Below, one piece after another: positions 25,032 through 34,149 of a stretch of 64,000 bases of DNA. How positions within the stretch are numbered: position 1 is the stretch's first letter; each line of letters begins with the position of its first letter. The stretch spans positions 1 through 64,000 of the forward strand of contig NZ_QHKS01000036.1 of assembly GCF_003353175.1 (NCBI RefSeq), given 5' to 3'. This DNA comes from Paraburkholderia lacunae (GTDB taxonomy: Bacteria; Pseudomonadota; Gammaproteobacteria; Burkholderiales; Burkholderiaceae). The notes beneath the pieces were generated by a model. That model made no database searches. It had not been told where the DNA came from and worked only from the letters and a program-made list of their open reading frames with translations. The translations under genes and the position numbers were made by a program.

Positions 25032-27152
25032 TCAAACCGTCTGATTGAGGCTCGCGAAATCGGCGCCGCGTTCGACCAGCTCCACCAGCAACGGCGACGG
25101 CTGCCAGAACAGCGGGTCTTCTTTGGCGAACTCGCGGATATCGGCGAGGATCGTCGGCAGACCTGTCATGTCGGCATAGTGCATCGGACCGCCGCGGTAA
25201 CGCGGAAAGCCGTAGCCGTACAGGAAGGTGACATCCACATCGAGCGGCCGTAGCGCGATGCCTTCATGCACGACGTTGGCGCCTTCGTTGATCATCGCGG
25301 CCATATAGCGGCGGATGATTTCTTCGTCGGTGAAGTTGCGCGGTGTGATGCCGGCGCGTTTGCGCTCGGTCTCGATGATCGCCTCGACTTCGGGGTCGGG
25401 CATGCCGCTGCGGGATCCTTCGGGATACAGATAAAAACCGCGTCCCGTCTTCTGGCCGAACCAGCCGCGTTCGCAAAGACGGTCGGCGATCTGCACGTAG
25501 CGAGCTTGCGGATGACGCGTGGCGGCGCGCCGCTTGCGCGTGGCCCAGCCGATGTCGCCGCCGGCCAGATCGACCACCTGGAACGGTCCCATCGGAAAGC
25601 CGAAAGCGCGCACGGCCGCATCGATCTGATAGGGCGATGCGCCGTCTTCCATCATGGCATCGGCGGCGGCGCGATACACCGCGAGCACGCGATTGCCGAT
25701 GAACCCGTCGCACACGCCCGCGCGCACCGGCGTCTTCTTCAGCTTCTTCGCGAGTTCGAACGCGGTGGCGACCACGTCCGCGCTGACCTGCTTCGGCACC
25801 ACCACCTCCAGCAGCTTCATGAGGTTGGCGGGGGAGAAGAAGTGCAGGCCGATCACGTCGGCCGGACGCGCAACGCTCGCCGCGAGCGCGTCGATGTCGA
25901 GATACGAGGTGTTGGTCGCGAGTACCGCGCCCGCCTTGCAGACGCGGTCGAGTTCGGCGAACACCGCCTGCTTGACCGACATGTCTTCGAATACCGCTTC
26001 GATCACCAGATCGGCGTCGGCGAGCGCGTCGTACGAAATGCTGCCGCTCCAGCGCGTCATCACGTCCGTTTTCGCGGCGGCGCTCATGCGGCCTTTGGCG
26101 ATCAGGCCGTCGTAGACCTTTTCGATGTGCGCACGGCCGCGCGCGAGCGATGCGTCGTCGCGTTCGATCATCGTCACCGGCAGCCCCGCGTCGAGCACCG
26201 CGACCGCGATGCCCGCGCCCATCGTGCCGCCGCCGACCACGCCGATCTTGCCGAGCGCGCGCGGTTTCGCGTCGCGTGTTTCCGGCGCCTTGAGCACCTC
26301 GCGTTCGGCAAAGAACGCGTGGATCAGCCCCGCGCGCTGCGGGCTGTCGAGGCATTGCAGAAAGAGCTTGCGCTCGAGCCGCAGGCCGTCTTCGAACGGC
26401 TGGTCGACGGCGGCTTCCACCGCCTCGACGATCTTCATCGGCGAGAACAGGCCGCGCGCTTTCTTCACCGTTTCCGCCCGCGCCGCAGCGACCGCGGCGA
26501 GGTTCGCTGCGCGATCGCTCAGCGCGGCGGCGTCGCGCGTGCGGCGCACCGGCGCGTGCGCGGCCAGCAGTTCGTGCGCGTAGGCAAGGCCCTCGGCAAG
26601 AACGTCGCCGCTGCTGCCGAGCCGGTCGACGAGACCCAACGCGTGCGCCTCCTTCGCGCCGGCGTGGCGGCCGCTCAATATCAGATCGAGCGCGGCCTGC
26701 GCGCCGATCAGACGCGGCGTGCGTTGCGTGCCGCCCGCGCCGGGCAGCAGACCGAGCTGCACTTCCGGCAAGCCGAGCTTCGCACCGTCGACGGCCAGTC
26801 GGTAATGTGCCGCCAGCGCCACTTCCAGGCCGCCGCCGAGCGCAGCGCCGTGAATCGCCGCCACGACCGGCTTGGCGCACGTTTCGATGCGGTTGCACAC
26901 GTCCGGCAGCGAAGGCGGAACCGGCGCTTTGCCGAACTCGCGAATATCCGCGCCGGCGACGAAGTTGCGGCCGGCGCCGACGATCAGCACCGCCTCGACG
27001 GCCGGCTCGGCGTCCGCGGCTTCGATCGCGGCGAGCAGGCCGCGCCGCACATCGGCGCCAAGCGCGTTGACGGGCGCATGGTCGATCGTCACCAGCAGCA
27101 CCTTGCCGCGCAATTCGCGCGTCACGACGTCGGCCGAAGGGTTGAGGTTCAT
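25032..27152 (-). CDS. Bifunctional enoyl-CoA hydratase / 3-hydroxyacyl-CoA dehydrogenase (FadB-like)
   Basis: The 706-aa fusion has an N-terminal crotonase domain (about 10-200: GAGRNFVAGADIREF and GAALGGGLEVALAAHYRL) and a 3-hydroxyacyl-CoA dehydrogenase domain (about 305-690: NAD-binding VVGGGTMGAGIAVAVLDAG, then FFSPANLMKLLEVV). It carries out the hydration and second oxidation steps of beta-oxidation on the product of the neighbouring dehydrogenases. ATG 27152 was chosen because AGGAGA precedes it. It heads the operon and is divergent from the LysR gene. No thiolase is present in this operon. Confidence 0.9.
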   Translation of the reverse strand: MNLNPSADVVTRELRGKVLLVTIDHAPVNALGADVRRGLLAAIEAADAEPAVEAVLIVGAGRNFVAGADIREFGKAPVPPSLPDVCNRIETCAKPVVAAIHGAALGGGLEVALAAHYRLAVDGAKLGLPEVQLGLLPGAGGTQRTPRLIGAQAALDLILSGRHAGAKEAHALGLVDRLGSSGDVLAEGLAYAHELLAAHAPVRRTRDAAALSDRAANLAAVAAARAETVKKARGLFSPMKIVEAVEAAVDQPFEDGLRLERKLFLQCLDSPQRAGLIHAFFAEREVLKAPETRDAKPRALGKIGVVGGGTMGAGIAVAVLDAGLPVTMIERDDASLARGRAHIEKVYDGLIAKGRMSAAAKTDVMTRWSGSISYDALADADLVIEAVFEDMSVKQAVFAELDRVCKAGAVLATNTSYLDIDALAASVARPADVIGLHFFSPANLMKLLEVVVPKQVSADVVATAFELAKKLKKTPVRAGVCDGFIGNRVLAVYRAAADAMMEDGASPYQIDAAVRAFGFPMGPFQVVDLAGGDIGWATRKRRAATRHPQARYVQIADRLCERGWFGQKTGRGFYLYPEGSRSGMPDPEVEAIIETERKRAGITPRNFTDEEIIRRYMAAMINEGANVVHEGIALRPLDVDVTFLYGYGFPRYRGGPMHYADMTGLPTILADIREFAKEDPLFWQPSPLLVELVERGADFASLNQTV

Positions 27153-27213
27153 GGTTTCGTCTCCTGACTGTGATCGAGGCATGCCGGTCCGGCGGATTCT
27201 CTGAATGTCGCGA

Positions 27214-27281
27214 TTGTCGGGTGGACAAGGTTTATTGACAATTACATGGGCGGTTGACAGACTGTCAAAATAATTTTGACA
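27214..27281. promoter_or_regulatory. LysR-type operator cluster between the fadB-like operon and its regulator
   Basis: Two palindromes, TTGTC-N5-GACAA (27214-27228) and TTGACA-N3-TGTCAA (27254-27268), plus further TTGACA copies at 27235 and 27276, fill the 140-bp divergent gap. The TTGACA copies are 19 and 22 bp apart, about two helical turns, as expected for a LysR tetramer contacting adjacent sites. One or more may double as -35 boxes. Confidence 0.55.
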
Positions 27282-27292
27282 AAGGTGTCGCC

Positions 27293-28192
27293 ATGGACGT
27301 CAATTCGCTGACCTTGCTGGTGGATATCCTCGACGCGGGCAATCTCAGCGAAGCCGCGCGGCGGCTGAAGATGAGCCGCGCGAACGTGAGCTATCACCTG
27401 AACCAGCTCGAGCGCTCGATCGGCTTGCAGCTGGTGAGGCGCACGACACGCCGGGTCGAGCCGACCGAAATCGGTCTGCAACTGTACGAACACGGCCGCA
27501 CGATCCAGAACGCGCTGCTCGCCGCGCACGAGTCGGTCACGACGCTTGGGCAAAGCTTGCAGGGGCGGGTGCGGTTGAGCGTGCCGAGCGGTTACGGGCA
27601 ACTGGTGATGGCGGACTGGCTGATTGCGTTCAAGCGTCTCTATCCGGGCATCGTGCTGGACGTGATGTTCGAGAATCGCGTCGAAGACTTGATGCGCGAC
27701 GAGGTCGATATCGCGGTGCGGGTCATGTCGGAGCCGCCGCAGAATCTTGTGGCTCGCGATATGGGTTCGGTGAGCTACGTCGCCTGTGCGTCACCGGCCT
27801 TTGCTGAGCGGCATGGCATGCCCGGCAAGCTCGACGATCTGCGCACCGCGCCGCTGATTACCGCGGCGGTGGTCGGCAAACAGCTGCGCGTTGCAGCCTA
27901 TCTGCGCGACGAGCGGCATGAAGTGCTGCTGGAGCCGACGATCATTTCCGAGAATTTTTTGTTTTTGCGCCAGGCTGTGCTGGCGGGACTGGGTGTGGGG
28001 CTCGTGCCCGATTACGTGGTGCAGGAGGATCTTCGCCGCGGCGATGTGGTGACTGCGCTCGATGAGTGGCGGCTCAGTATCTTTGGAACGCATATGTACA
28101 TGCTGTACATGCCGAATCGGCATCACACCCGGGCCGCTTCGACGTTTATCGAGTTTGTGCTGGAGCAGGCGAGAGGGAGTGGGCGCGGTTGA
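27293..28192 (+). CDS. LysR family transcriptional regulator
   Basis: The 299-aa protein has the N-terminal LysR winged helix (residues 1-60, with NLSEAARRLKMSRANVSYHLNQLE) and a periplasmic-binding-like effector domain (about 85-295). It is divergent from the fadB/pimCD-like operon, whose expression it probably controls in response to an acyl or dicarboxylic intermediate (inference). ATG 27293 gives the usual start just before the helix-turn-helix; an upstream in-frame codon at 27254 falls inside an operator palindrome. Confidence 0.88.
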   Translation: MDVNSLTLLVDILDAGNLSEAARRLKMSRANVSYHLNQLERSIGLQLVRRTTRRVEPTEIGLQLYEHGRTIQNALLAAHESVTTLGQSLQGRVRLSVPSGYGQLVMADWLIAFKRLYPGIVLDVMFENRVEDLMRDEVDIAVRVMSEPPQNLVARDMGSVSYVACASPAFAERHGMPGKLDDLRTAPLITAAVVGKQLRVAAYLRDERHEVLLEPTIISENFLFLRQAVLAGLGVGLVPDYVVQEDLRRGDVVTALDEWRLSIFGTHMYMLYMPNRHHTRAASTFIEFVLEQARGSGRG

Positions 28193-28347
28193 TCACCTGA
28201 GCGCCTGAGCCCGGAGGTGCCGTGTCTGGTTTCCCCGACTGCACCGTGTGGGTTGCCCACAGGTATGCTTGGGTTGCCTGTCGTCGTGGTGCCGTTCTCT
28301 GCGGCGGTGCGGGGTAGTCCTTCAAAACATTCGGGGTGAAGAGGGCG

Positions 28348-28536
28348 ATGAAATTGATGGTCGGATTGCTAGCGCTGCTTGCGCTAGCCGTTGTCGTCGT
28401 ACTGATCTCCCGCCTGCCCAGCGAAGACGCCATTCGGGTCGCCGGCTATGCAGCGACCGCCGCGTTCGCGGCTCTCGTCGGGTGGCTGCTTCGGTGGCGC
28501 GCGAGTCGGGCTGCCCGGAACAAACGCGCAGGATGA
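28348..28536 (+). CDS. Small membrane protein, hypothetical
   Basis: A 62-aa protein with two hydrophobic segments (about residues 3-21, LMVGLLALLALAVVVVLIS, and 30-50, VAGYAATAAFAALVGWLL), joined by a short polar loop RLPSEDAIR and ending in a basic tail RWRASRAARNKRAG, which predicts a cytoplasmic C-terminus. Start codon is uncertain: GTG 28336, ATG 28348 and ATG 28357 are in frame. No family is recognised. Confidence 0.5.
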   Translation: MKLMVGLLALLALAVVVVLISRLPSEDAIRVAGYAATAAFAALVGWLLRWRASRAARNKRAG

Positions 28537-28612
28537 AGGACCGGCTGCCGTCGATCCTGCACCGCCGGTACACTGCCTATTTCGCACATGATGCGCAACG
28601 CCGGAGACATCG

Positions 28613-28993
28613 ATGAGTCCAGAGAGTGCCGCCCGCTTCGATCAACAGTTCGCACCTCGGATCGCCGAGGCCATTGCCGCCTGTTTCGCCACGACCGTGC
28701 ACACCGAAGTGCTGCCCTACGGCGGGCATGGACATCCGACGCGCCTGCGCATTCACGCTGCGCCGCTCGAACCGCTGGGCCACTATCCTCATCCGCTGAA
28801 CCTGTATTTGACGTGGGACAGCGACGAGATCGAGCGGCTGATGGGGGCGGGAGGGCAGGCGCGCTTTGCCGGCTACCTGGCGGCGCTGCCGCGCAAGCTC
28901 GACGCATGGCGTCATGCGCGCCAACTGGATTTTCTCTCGCATACGCAGGCTGACGCCGTGGCGCTGATCGGCGGACTCGACTTCGAGTCGTAA
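28613..28993 (+). CDS. Conserved hypothetical protein (possibly DUF5594)
   Basis: A 126-aa soluble protein, MSPESAARFDQQFAPRIAEA at the N-terminus, with a central TEVLPYGGHGHPTRLRIH stretch and no signal peptide or membrane segment. It resembles a Burkholderia-restricted family that I recall as DUF5594, but I cannot confirm that. Function is unknown. It stands alone between the small membrane protein and the convergent MocR regulator gene. Confidence 0.6.
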   Translation: MSPESAARFDQQFAPRIAEAIAACFATTVHTEVLPYGGHGHPTRLRIHAAPLEPLGHYPHPLNLYLTWDSDEIERLMGAGGQARFAGYLAALPRKLDAWRHARQLDFLSHTQADAVALIGGLDFES

Positions 28994-29206
28994 GCGCCGC
29001 GCAAGCCACGCACGGCGCCCGAACCTTCGCTCGAAGGTTTTTCGCTTGAAGCGGGATATTCAATGGGCGCTGAAGCAGCGCTTGCAAAGGCGCATACATG
29101 GACGACCGCGTGAACGGGCAATAAGTCGCAACAAGCCGCAAAAAGCAGCGGTAAGCGCTGTATTCGTCTGACGATAACGCTCGCCGCGCGTGAGCGTCAG
29201 ATCATT

Positions 29207-30598
29207 TCACATCACCGGCGAATGCAGATGATGCGGATGGTCGAGCGTTTCGCCCACGATGCGCAGCGCCTCTTCGCATTCGTCGCGCGTCTTCGAGCCG
29301 CCCAGACACACACGCATCGCGTTGGGCGGATTGCCGTCGGTCGAAAATGCCGCGCCCGCGACCGCGGCGATGCCCTGATTGCGCAGTTGCAACGCGAGTT
29401 CGGAGGCGCTCCAGCCGCTTTCGACCTGCACCGGCAACCATAGATGAAAGCCGTCCGGATTCGCTTCGTAAGGCCACGCTTCGAGCAGGCGCGACGCAAT
29501 CGCCTGGCGTGCGCGCGATTCGGCGCGGATCGCGTTGAGCATATCGAGCGCGGTGCCGTCGGTGAGCCATTGCGTCGCGAGCGTGACGGTGAACGGGCTC
29601 GCCATCACTGTCGTTGCGCGCAACGCGCCGGCCAGACGCTGTGTCTGGCGCGGCGTCGGCGCATGCAGATGCGCCACCCGCAAGCCGGCGCCGAGACTTT
29701 TCGACAAACCCGTCACGTAGTAGGTGAGTTCGGGCGCGAAGCTCGCGAGCGCGTCGGGCGCGCTTTGCGGCAGCATCGCGTAGGCGTCGTCTTCGATGAT
29801 CGGGATGCTATAGCGCAGCGCGACGTCGGCGAGCGCTTCGCGCCGCTTATGCGTGAGCGTCAGCGTGCTCGGGTTTTGCAGCGTGGGGTTGCAATAGAAC
29901 GCGCTCGGCTTGTCGGTCTTGCAGAGCGCTTCGAAGGCGTGCGCGAGCGGGCCTTCGTCGTCGCGCGGCAAGGCTTGCAGACGCACGCCGAGTTGCGCGG
30001 CGATCGCCTTGATGCCGGGGTACGCGAGCGTGTCGAGGCAGATCGTGGCGCCGGGCCGCGCCAGTTGCGAGACGAGCGCCACCAGCGCGCTATGGATGCC
30101 GGGGCACACCAGCACATTCTGCGCGTCGCAATGCGGCACGCGGCGTTTCAGCCATGCGGCGCCCGCCTCCTTGTCCGCGGGCGAGCCGCCGAAGTCCTGG
30201 TAACGCAGCAACTGATACGGATCGCTGTCGGTCATCAGCCTCGCCGCCGAGTCGCGCAAACGCGCGGCGTAGTCGGGCGGCTCGGGTGGCGTGTTCATCG
30301 ACATCTCGATGCTGCTGCCGCCGGCCAACGGCAGGGTGGCCGTACGGCCGCGCACGAACGTGCCGCTGCCGGCGCGCGAATCGAGCAGGCCGCGCTTTTT
30401 CGCTTCGGCATACGCGCGCGCCACGGTGGTGTAGTTCAGCGCGAGTTCCAGTGCGAGGTCGCGTAGTCCCGGCAGACGGTCGCGCGGACGCAGACGGCCG
30501 GTGGCGAGATCCTCCTCGATCAGATCGGGAATGGCGAGGTAGGCCGGCTTGCGGATATCGGCGAGCCGTTTGATCCAGTGGTGTGTCGGGCTGCTCAT
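29207..30598 (-). CDS. MocR-type (GntR/aminotransferase) transcriptional regulator
   Basis: The 463-aa fusion has an N-terminal GntR winged helix (about 10-85: GRLRPRDRLPGLRDLALELALNY-type) and a fold-type I aminotransferase domain (about 110-455) with the PLP-binding lysine in TGLSKSLGAGLR. MocR proteins use PLP, often with an amino acid or aldehyde, as effector rather than acting as transaminases. It is divergent from the Nit1 cluster across a 349-bp gap and may regulate it or itself; position is the only evidence. Confidence 0.88.
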   Translation of the reverse strand: MSSPTHHWIKRLADIRKPAYLAIPDLIEEDLATGRLRPRDRLPGLRDLALELALNYTTVARAYAEAKKRGLLDSRAGSGTFVRGRTATLPLAGGSSIEMSMNTPPEPPDYAARLRDSAARLMTDSDPYQLLRYQDFGGSPADKEAGAAWLKRRVPHCDAQNVLVCPGIHSALVALVSQLARPGATICLDTLAYPGIKAIAAQLGVRLQALPRDDEGPLAHAFEALCKTDKPSAFYCNPTLQNPSTLTLTHKRREALADVALRYSIPIIEDDAYAMLPQSAPDALASFAPELTYYVTGLSKSLGAGLRVAHLHAPTPRQTQRLAGALRATTVMASPFTVTLATQWLTDGTALDMLNAIRAESRARQAIASRLLEAWPYEANPDGFHLWLPVQVESGWSASELALQLRNQGIAAVAGAAFSTDGNPPNAMRVCLGGSKTRDECEEALRIVGETLDHPHHLHSPVM

Positions 30599-30713
30599 TG
30601 GCGGCTTCGGATGAAGGTGGTGAAAGTTGATCGCATATTTCGTCGGTCAATGATCGGATTGATCGTCCGTGGTGAATGAGTGCACCACGCCGACACGTTC
30701 GCTGCGTCAAACC

Positions 30714-30728
30714 GCACCCGGCTGGTGC
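30714..30728. promoter_or_regulatory. NtrC-like enhancer site
   Basis: GCACC-N5-GGTGC, a perfect dyad matching the inner ten bases of the NtrC consensus TGCACCA-N3-TGGTGCA. The outer bases differ. It is centred about 150 bp upstream of the sigma-54 promoter. Confidence 0.55.
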
Positions 30729-30863
30729 GATAACGCGCTGCCGGGCGTTGTTGTTCGACACGGCGAGGCTCCACGCAAACTTCGCGCCAAAAAAATTTTC
30801 GAGTCGCACTCCGAATCGAGGCGGAATTGATTGCTGATTGATCGCATTGGTGTGGCCGATCAA

Positions 30864-30879
30864 TGGCACGGGCGTTGCA
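30864..30879 (+). promoter_or_regulatory. Sigma-54 (-24/-12) promoter of the Nit1 cluster
   Basis: TGGCACG-N4-TTGCA matches the sigma-54 consensus completely, including the invariant GG and GC at correct spacing. It lies 69 bp upstream of the first gene start. Confidence 0.85.
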
Positions 30880-30947
30880 TTGGAAGAAGCGCGCACAGCC
30901 TGAACGGCGCGTCATCTTTTACTTAGCAAACCTGATCGGAGAGTGTC

Positions 30948-31430
30948 ATGCCAGCCGTCAACAAACCGCTGCATCAGAAAGGCGATTACCTTGTCGACTA
31001 CGAAGAGAAAGTCTTCGAAGACGTGAAAGCGGAACCGGGCGAAAAGGCGCTCGTCACGTTTCACACGGTCGCCTTCGAAGGGTCGATCGGCTTCGTCAAT
31101 CTGCTGCAAGCCACGCGCCTGCAACGCAAGGGCTTCGAGACTTCGGTGCTGCTGTACGGGCCGGGTGTCACGCTCGGTCTGCAACGCGGCTTTCCGACGC
31201 TCGGCGACGAGGCGTTCCCCGGCCATCTGAACTTCAACAAGCAACTGGTGAAGTTCATGGAAGAGGGCGGCAAGGTGTACGCATGCCGTTTCGCGCTGCA
31301 AGCGCTGTACGGGCACGGCGAAGCGTCGCTCATCGAAGGCATCCGGCCGATCAGTCCGCTCGACGTGCTCGACATCCAGCTGCTTCATCGCAAGGACAAC
31401 GCGCTGATCATCCACACGTGGACGGTTTGA
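30948..31430 (+). CDS. MSMEG_0572/Sll0783 family nitrogen starvation response protein
   Basis: The 160-aa first gene of the Nit1 cluster. Recognisable stretches are LVTFHTVAFEGSIGFVNLLQ (about 35-54), VLLYGPGVTLGLQRGFPTLG and NKQLVKFMEEGGKVYACRFA, giving a DsrE-like alpha/beta appearance. The biochemical role is unknown; the family occurs almost only in this cluster and in cyanobacteria responds to nitrogen starvation. GGAGAG precedes the ATG. The nitrilase gene follows within 20 bp. Confidence 0.87.
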   Translation: MPAVNKPLHQKGDYLVDYEEKVFEDVKAEPGEKALVTFHTVAFEGSIGFVNLLQATRLQRKGFETSVLLYGPGVTLGLQRGFPTLGDEAFPGHLNFNKQLVKFMEEGGKVYACRFALQALYGHGEASLIEGIRPISPLDVLDIQLLHRKDNALIIHTWTV

Positions 31431-31449
31431 CGGGATACGGGTGACCACT

Positions 31450-32484
31450 ATGTCCGACAAACGCATCGTGCGTGCCGCGGCGGTCCAGATCGCACCGGAC
31501 TTCGAACGCAGCGGCGGCACCCTCGACAAGGTGTGCGAGGCCATCGAGCAGGCGGCGCGCGAAGGCGTGCAACTGATCGTGTTCCCCGAAACCTTCGTGC
31601 CGTATTACCCGTACTTTTCTTTCGTGCGGCCGCCGGTCGTCTCCGGCGCCGATCACATGAAGCTCTATGAGGAGGCCGTGGTCGTGCCGGGTCCCGTGAC
31701 GCAAGCGGTGGCCGAACGGGCGCGTTTGCATCGGATGGTGGTGGTGCTCGGTGTCAACGAGCGCGATCACGGCAGCCTCTACAACACGCAACTGATCTTC
31801 GACGTGGATGGCCAGCTGTTGCTCAAGCGCCGCAAGATCACGCCGACGTTTCATGAGCGGATGATCTGGGGCCAGGGCGACGCGGCCGGTTTGAAAGTGG
31901 CGCGCACGGCGGTGGCGCGGGTAGGCGCGCTGGCCTGCTGGGAGCATTACAACCCGCTCGCCCGCTATGCATTAATGACGCAGCACGAAGAGATTCATTG
32001 CAGCCAGTTTCCCGGCTCGCTGGTGGGGCCGATCTTCGCTGAGCAGATCGAGGTGACGATCCGGCATCACGCGTTGGAGTCGGGCTGCTTCGTGGTCAAT
32101 GCAACGGGCTGGCTGAGCGAAGCGCAGATTGCGTCGGTCACGGCGGATCCTGGTCTGCAAAAGGCGCTGCGCGGCGGCTGCCATACCGCGATCGTGTCGC
32201 CGGAAGGACAGCATCTGGCTGAACCGCTGCGCGAGGGCGAGGGCATGGTGATCGCCGATCTCGACATGAGCCTGATCACCAAACGCAAACGCATGATGGA
32301 TTCGGTCGGCCACTACGCGCGACCCGAATTGCTGAGCCTCGCGATCAACCGGCGGCCGGCGGAAACCGTGGCGCCGATGCCGGTGTGGTCGACTGCTTCG
32401 AACACCGATTTCAACTCAACCGTGGGATGGCGCGATGAACTCCAGCGAGACGTTGTCGGCAGCGAGCCGGCAATTGATGACTGA
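31450..32484 (+). CDS. Nitrilase, Nit1 (Nit6803-like) family
   Basis: The 344-aa carbon-nitrogen hydrolase turns a nitrile into acid and ammonia. The catalytic triad is visible: Glu in IVFPETFVPYYPYF, Lys in LLKRRKITPTFHERMIWG and Cys in GALACWEHYNPLARY. Length is normal for nitrilases. The cluster (nitC in the Nit1C literature, as I recall) is linked to growth on cyanide as nitrogen source. An in-frame GTG at 31441 is an alternative start. The 3' end overlaps the radical SAM gene by 50 bp, so translation is coupled. Confidence 0.9.
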   Translation: MSDKRIVRAAAVQIAPDFERSGGTLDKVCEAIEQAAREGVQLIVFPETFVPYYPYFSFVRPPVVSGADHMKLYEEAVVVPGPVTQAVAERARLHRMVVVLGVNERDHGSLYNTQLIFDVDGQLLLKRRKITPTFHERMIWGQGDAAGLKVARTAVARVGALACWEHYNPLARYALMTQHEEIHCSQFPGSLVGPIFAEQIEVTIRHHALESGCFVVNATGWLSEAQIASVTADPGLQKALRGGCHTAIVSPEGQHLAEPLREGEGMVIADLDMSLITKRKRMMDSVGHYARPELLSLAINRRPAETVAPMPVWSTASNTDFNSTVGWRDELQRDVVGSEPAIDD

Positions 32485-33547
32485 ATTGCAGTCGGCGGGT
32501 CTGCGCCTCGTCGCGCCGGATGCGGGCGCCGCCAGCCGGCGCGGCGGCGCCGGGCCGTCGGATCACAAGGCGGTGACGGTGGACGGCGTGACGATCATGG
32601 TGCCGGTGCATACGAGCACGGCCTGGCACTCGCCGTTCGTCGCGCAGACGCCGGACGCGAACGGCACGAGCGCGTTGCTGCGCGGCGCGATTCCGATTGC
32701 CACCATCAGCTTTCCGAAAGCCCCGCGTTTCTATCGCATGCAGACGCTCGACGGCGTGCCGTATTCGCCCATCGCCGCATTGCATAGCGCGGACGTGCTC
32801 GCCACGACCGTGCTGCAAACCTGCATCCGCTACGAGAGCCGCCGCAAGAGCTGCAAGTTCTGCGCGATCGGCCAGTCGCTGGCGGCGGGCCGCACGATCG
32901 CGCGCAAGACGCCGGAGCAGCTTGCTGAAGTGGCGCGCGCGGCGGTGCTGCTCGACGGCGTCAAGCACATGGTGCTGACGACCGGCACACCGCCCACGTC
33001 CGATCGCGGCGCGCAGATTCTGTGTGAAAGCGCTTTCGCGATCAAGGCCGCGGTCGATCTGCCGATCCAGGCGCAATGCGAGCCGCCCGACGACGACCGC
33101 TGGTTCGCACGCATGAAAGCGAGCGGCATCGATACGCTCGGCATGCATCTCGAAGTGGTGACGCCCGCATTGCGCGAACGCATCATGCCGGGCAAGGCGA
33201 GCGTGCCGCTGTCGCGCTACATGGAAGCGTTCAAGGCGGCGGTTGCCGTGTTCGGACGTGGCCAGGTCAGCACTTACATACTCGCGGGCCTGGGCGACAG
33301 CGCGGAGGCGATTCTCGCGATGTCGCGCGAGCTGATCGAACTCGGCGTCTATCCGTTCGTGGTGCCCTTCGTGCCGATCAGCGGCACGCCGCTCGAGGAC
33401 CATCCGGCGCCGACGCCCGAATTCATGAAAGCGGTACTGCAACCGCTCGGCGCGATGCTCAATGCCGCCGCGCTGCGTTCGAGCGATATCAAGGCGGGCT
33501 GCGGCAAATGCGGCGCGTGTTCGTCGCTGTCATCGTACGAGGAGTGA
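32435..33547 (+). CDS. Radical SAM protein, MSMEG_0568 family
   Basis: The 370-aa protein is recognised from its Nit1-cluster context and cysteine pattern. CIRYESRRKSCKFCAIG (about 129-145) supplies a C-x9-C-x2-C arrangement, a variant of the radical SAM C-x3-C-x2-C motif, and a second cysteine group CGKCGACSS lies at the C-terminus, possibly for an auxiliary cluster. It probably generates a substrate or cofactor for the nitrilase pathway; the reaction is unknown. It overlaps the nitrilase gene and ends 2 bp before the acetyltransferase gene. Confidence 0.88.
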   Translation: MNSSETLSAASRQLMTELQSAGLRLVAPDAGAASRRGGAGPSDHKAVTVDGVTIMVPVHTSTAWHSPFVAQTPDANGTSALLRGAIPIATISFPKAPRFYRMQTLDGVPYSPIAALHSADVLATTVLQTCIRYESRRKSCKFCAIGQSLAAGRTIARKTPEQLAEVARAAVLLDGVKHMVLTTGTPPTSDRGAQILCESAFAIKAAVDLPIQAQCEPPDDDRWFARMKASGIDTLGMHLEVVTPALRERIMPGKASVPLSRYMEAFKAAVAVFGRGQVSTYILAGLGDSAEAILAMSRELIELGVYPFVVPFVPISGTPLEDHPAPTPEFMKAVLQPLGAMLNAAALRSSDIKAGCGKCGACSSLSSYEE

Positions 33548-33549
33548 TC

Positions 33550-34149
33550 ATGTTCGGCGAAGCGATTGCGGGCGCTGCACTGGACGGCGAAGTTGACGCC
33601 ATGCCTTACGCGCCCAGCGAATTCCGCATCAAGTGGACGACGCTCGATTGGGAAGCCGGCGAAGCGTACCAGCTGCGGCGCGTGGTGTTCTGCATCGAGC
33701 AGGGCATTTTCGTCGGCGACGATCGTGATGCTATCGACGAACACGCGCAACAACTGGTGGCGGTGAGTTGCGTGGCCGGCATGCCGGAGCAGGTGGTCGG
33801 CACGGTGCGGATTCATCGTGACGAAGGCAGCGTGTGGTTCGGCTCGCGGCTTGCCGTGCATGCCGCGTTTCGCCGCCACGGCAAGATCGGTGCGACGCTG
33901 ATCCGGCTTGCGGTGAGCAGCGCGCATGCGCTCGGTTGCGAGACATTTCTCGCGCACGTGCAGAGCCAGAATGTACCGCTCTTTCGCGCGATGCATTGGG
34001 ATGTGCTCGCCGAAGAAATGCTGCTCGGACGGCCGCATCATTTGATGCAGGCGCAACTGGACCGGTATCCGCCGTGCGTGAGCCCATATAGCGGCTTTGT
34101 CACGCACGCCGCTCCTGTCGCCCGGGTTGCGGCGCGGAGCGCGGCATGA
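33550..34149 (+). CDS. GNAT acetyltransferase, MSMEG_0567/Sll0786 family
   Basis: The 199-aa protein has a GNAT core (about 20-165) with the acetyl-CoA-binding loop region AVHAAFRRHGKIGATLIRLA and the preceding strand GTVRIHRDEG. It transfers an acetyl group to an unknown amine in the Nit1 pathway. It starts 2 bp after the radical SAM gene and its stop overlaps the ATG of the next gene by 4 bp (ATGA), so the genes are tightly coupled. Confidence 0.87.
   Translation: MFGEAIAGAALDGEVDAMPYAPSEFRIKWTTLDWEAGEAYQLRRVVFCIEQGIFVGDDRDAIDEHAQQLVAVSCVAGMPEQVVGTVRIHRDEGSVWFGSRLAVHAAFRRHGKIGATLIRLAVSSAHALGCETFLAHVQSQNVPLFRAMHWDVLAEEMLLGRPHHLMQAQLDRYPPCVSPYSGFVTHAAPVARVAARSAA

Larger units (their letters stand above)
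30599..30947. promoter_or_regulatory. Divergent control region of the Nit1 cluster and MocR gene
   Basis: The 349-bp region contains no gene. From MocR towards the nit genes it holds a GCACCA half-site (30682-30687), an NtrC-like dyad (30714-30728) and a sigma-54 promoter (30864-30879), about 145 bp apart as expected for an enhancer and its promoter. The MocR-side promoter was not located. Confidence 0.65.

Noticed and set aside
25264..27228. Long second minus-strand frame inside the fadB-like gene
   Set aside because: Arg-rich out-of-frame reading of the true gene on the same strand.
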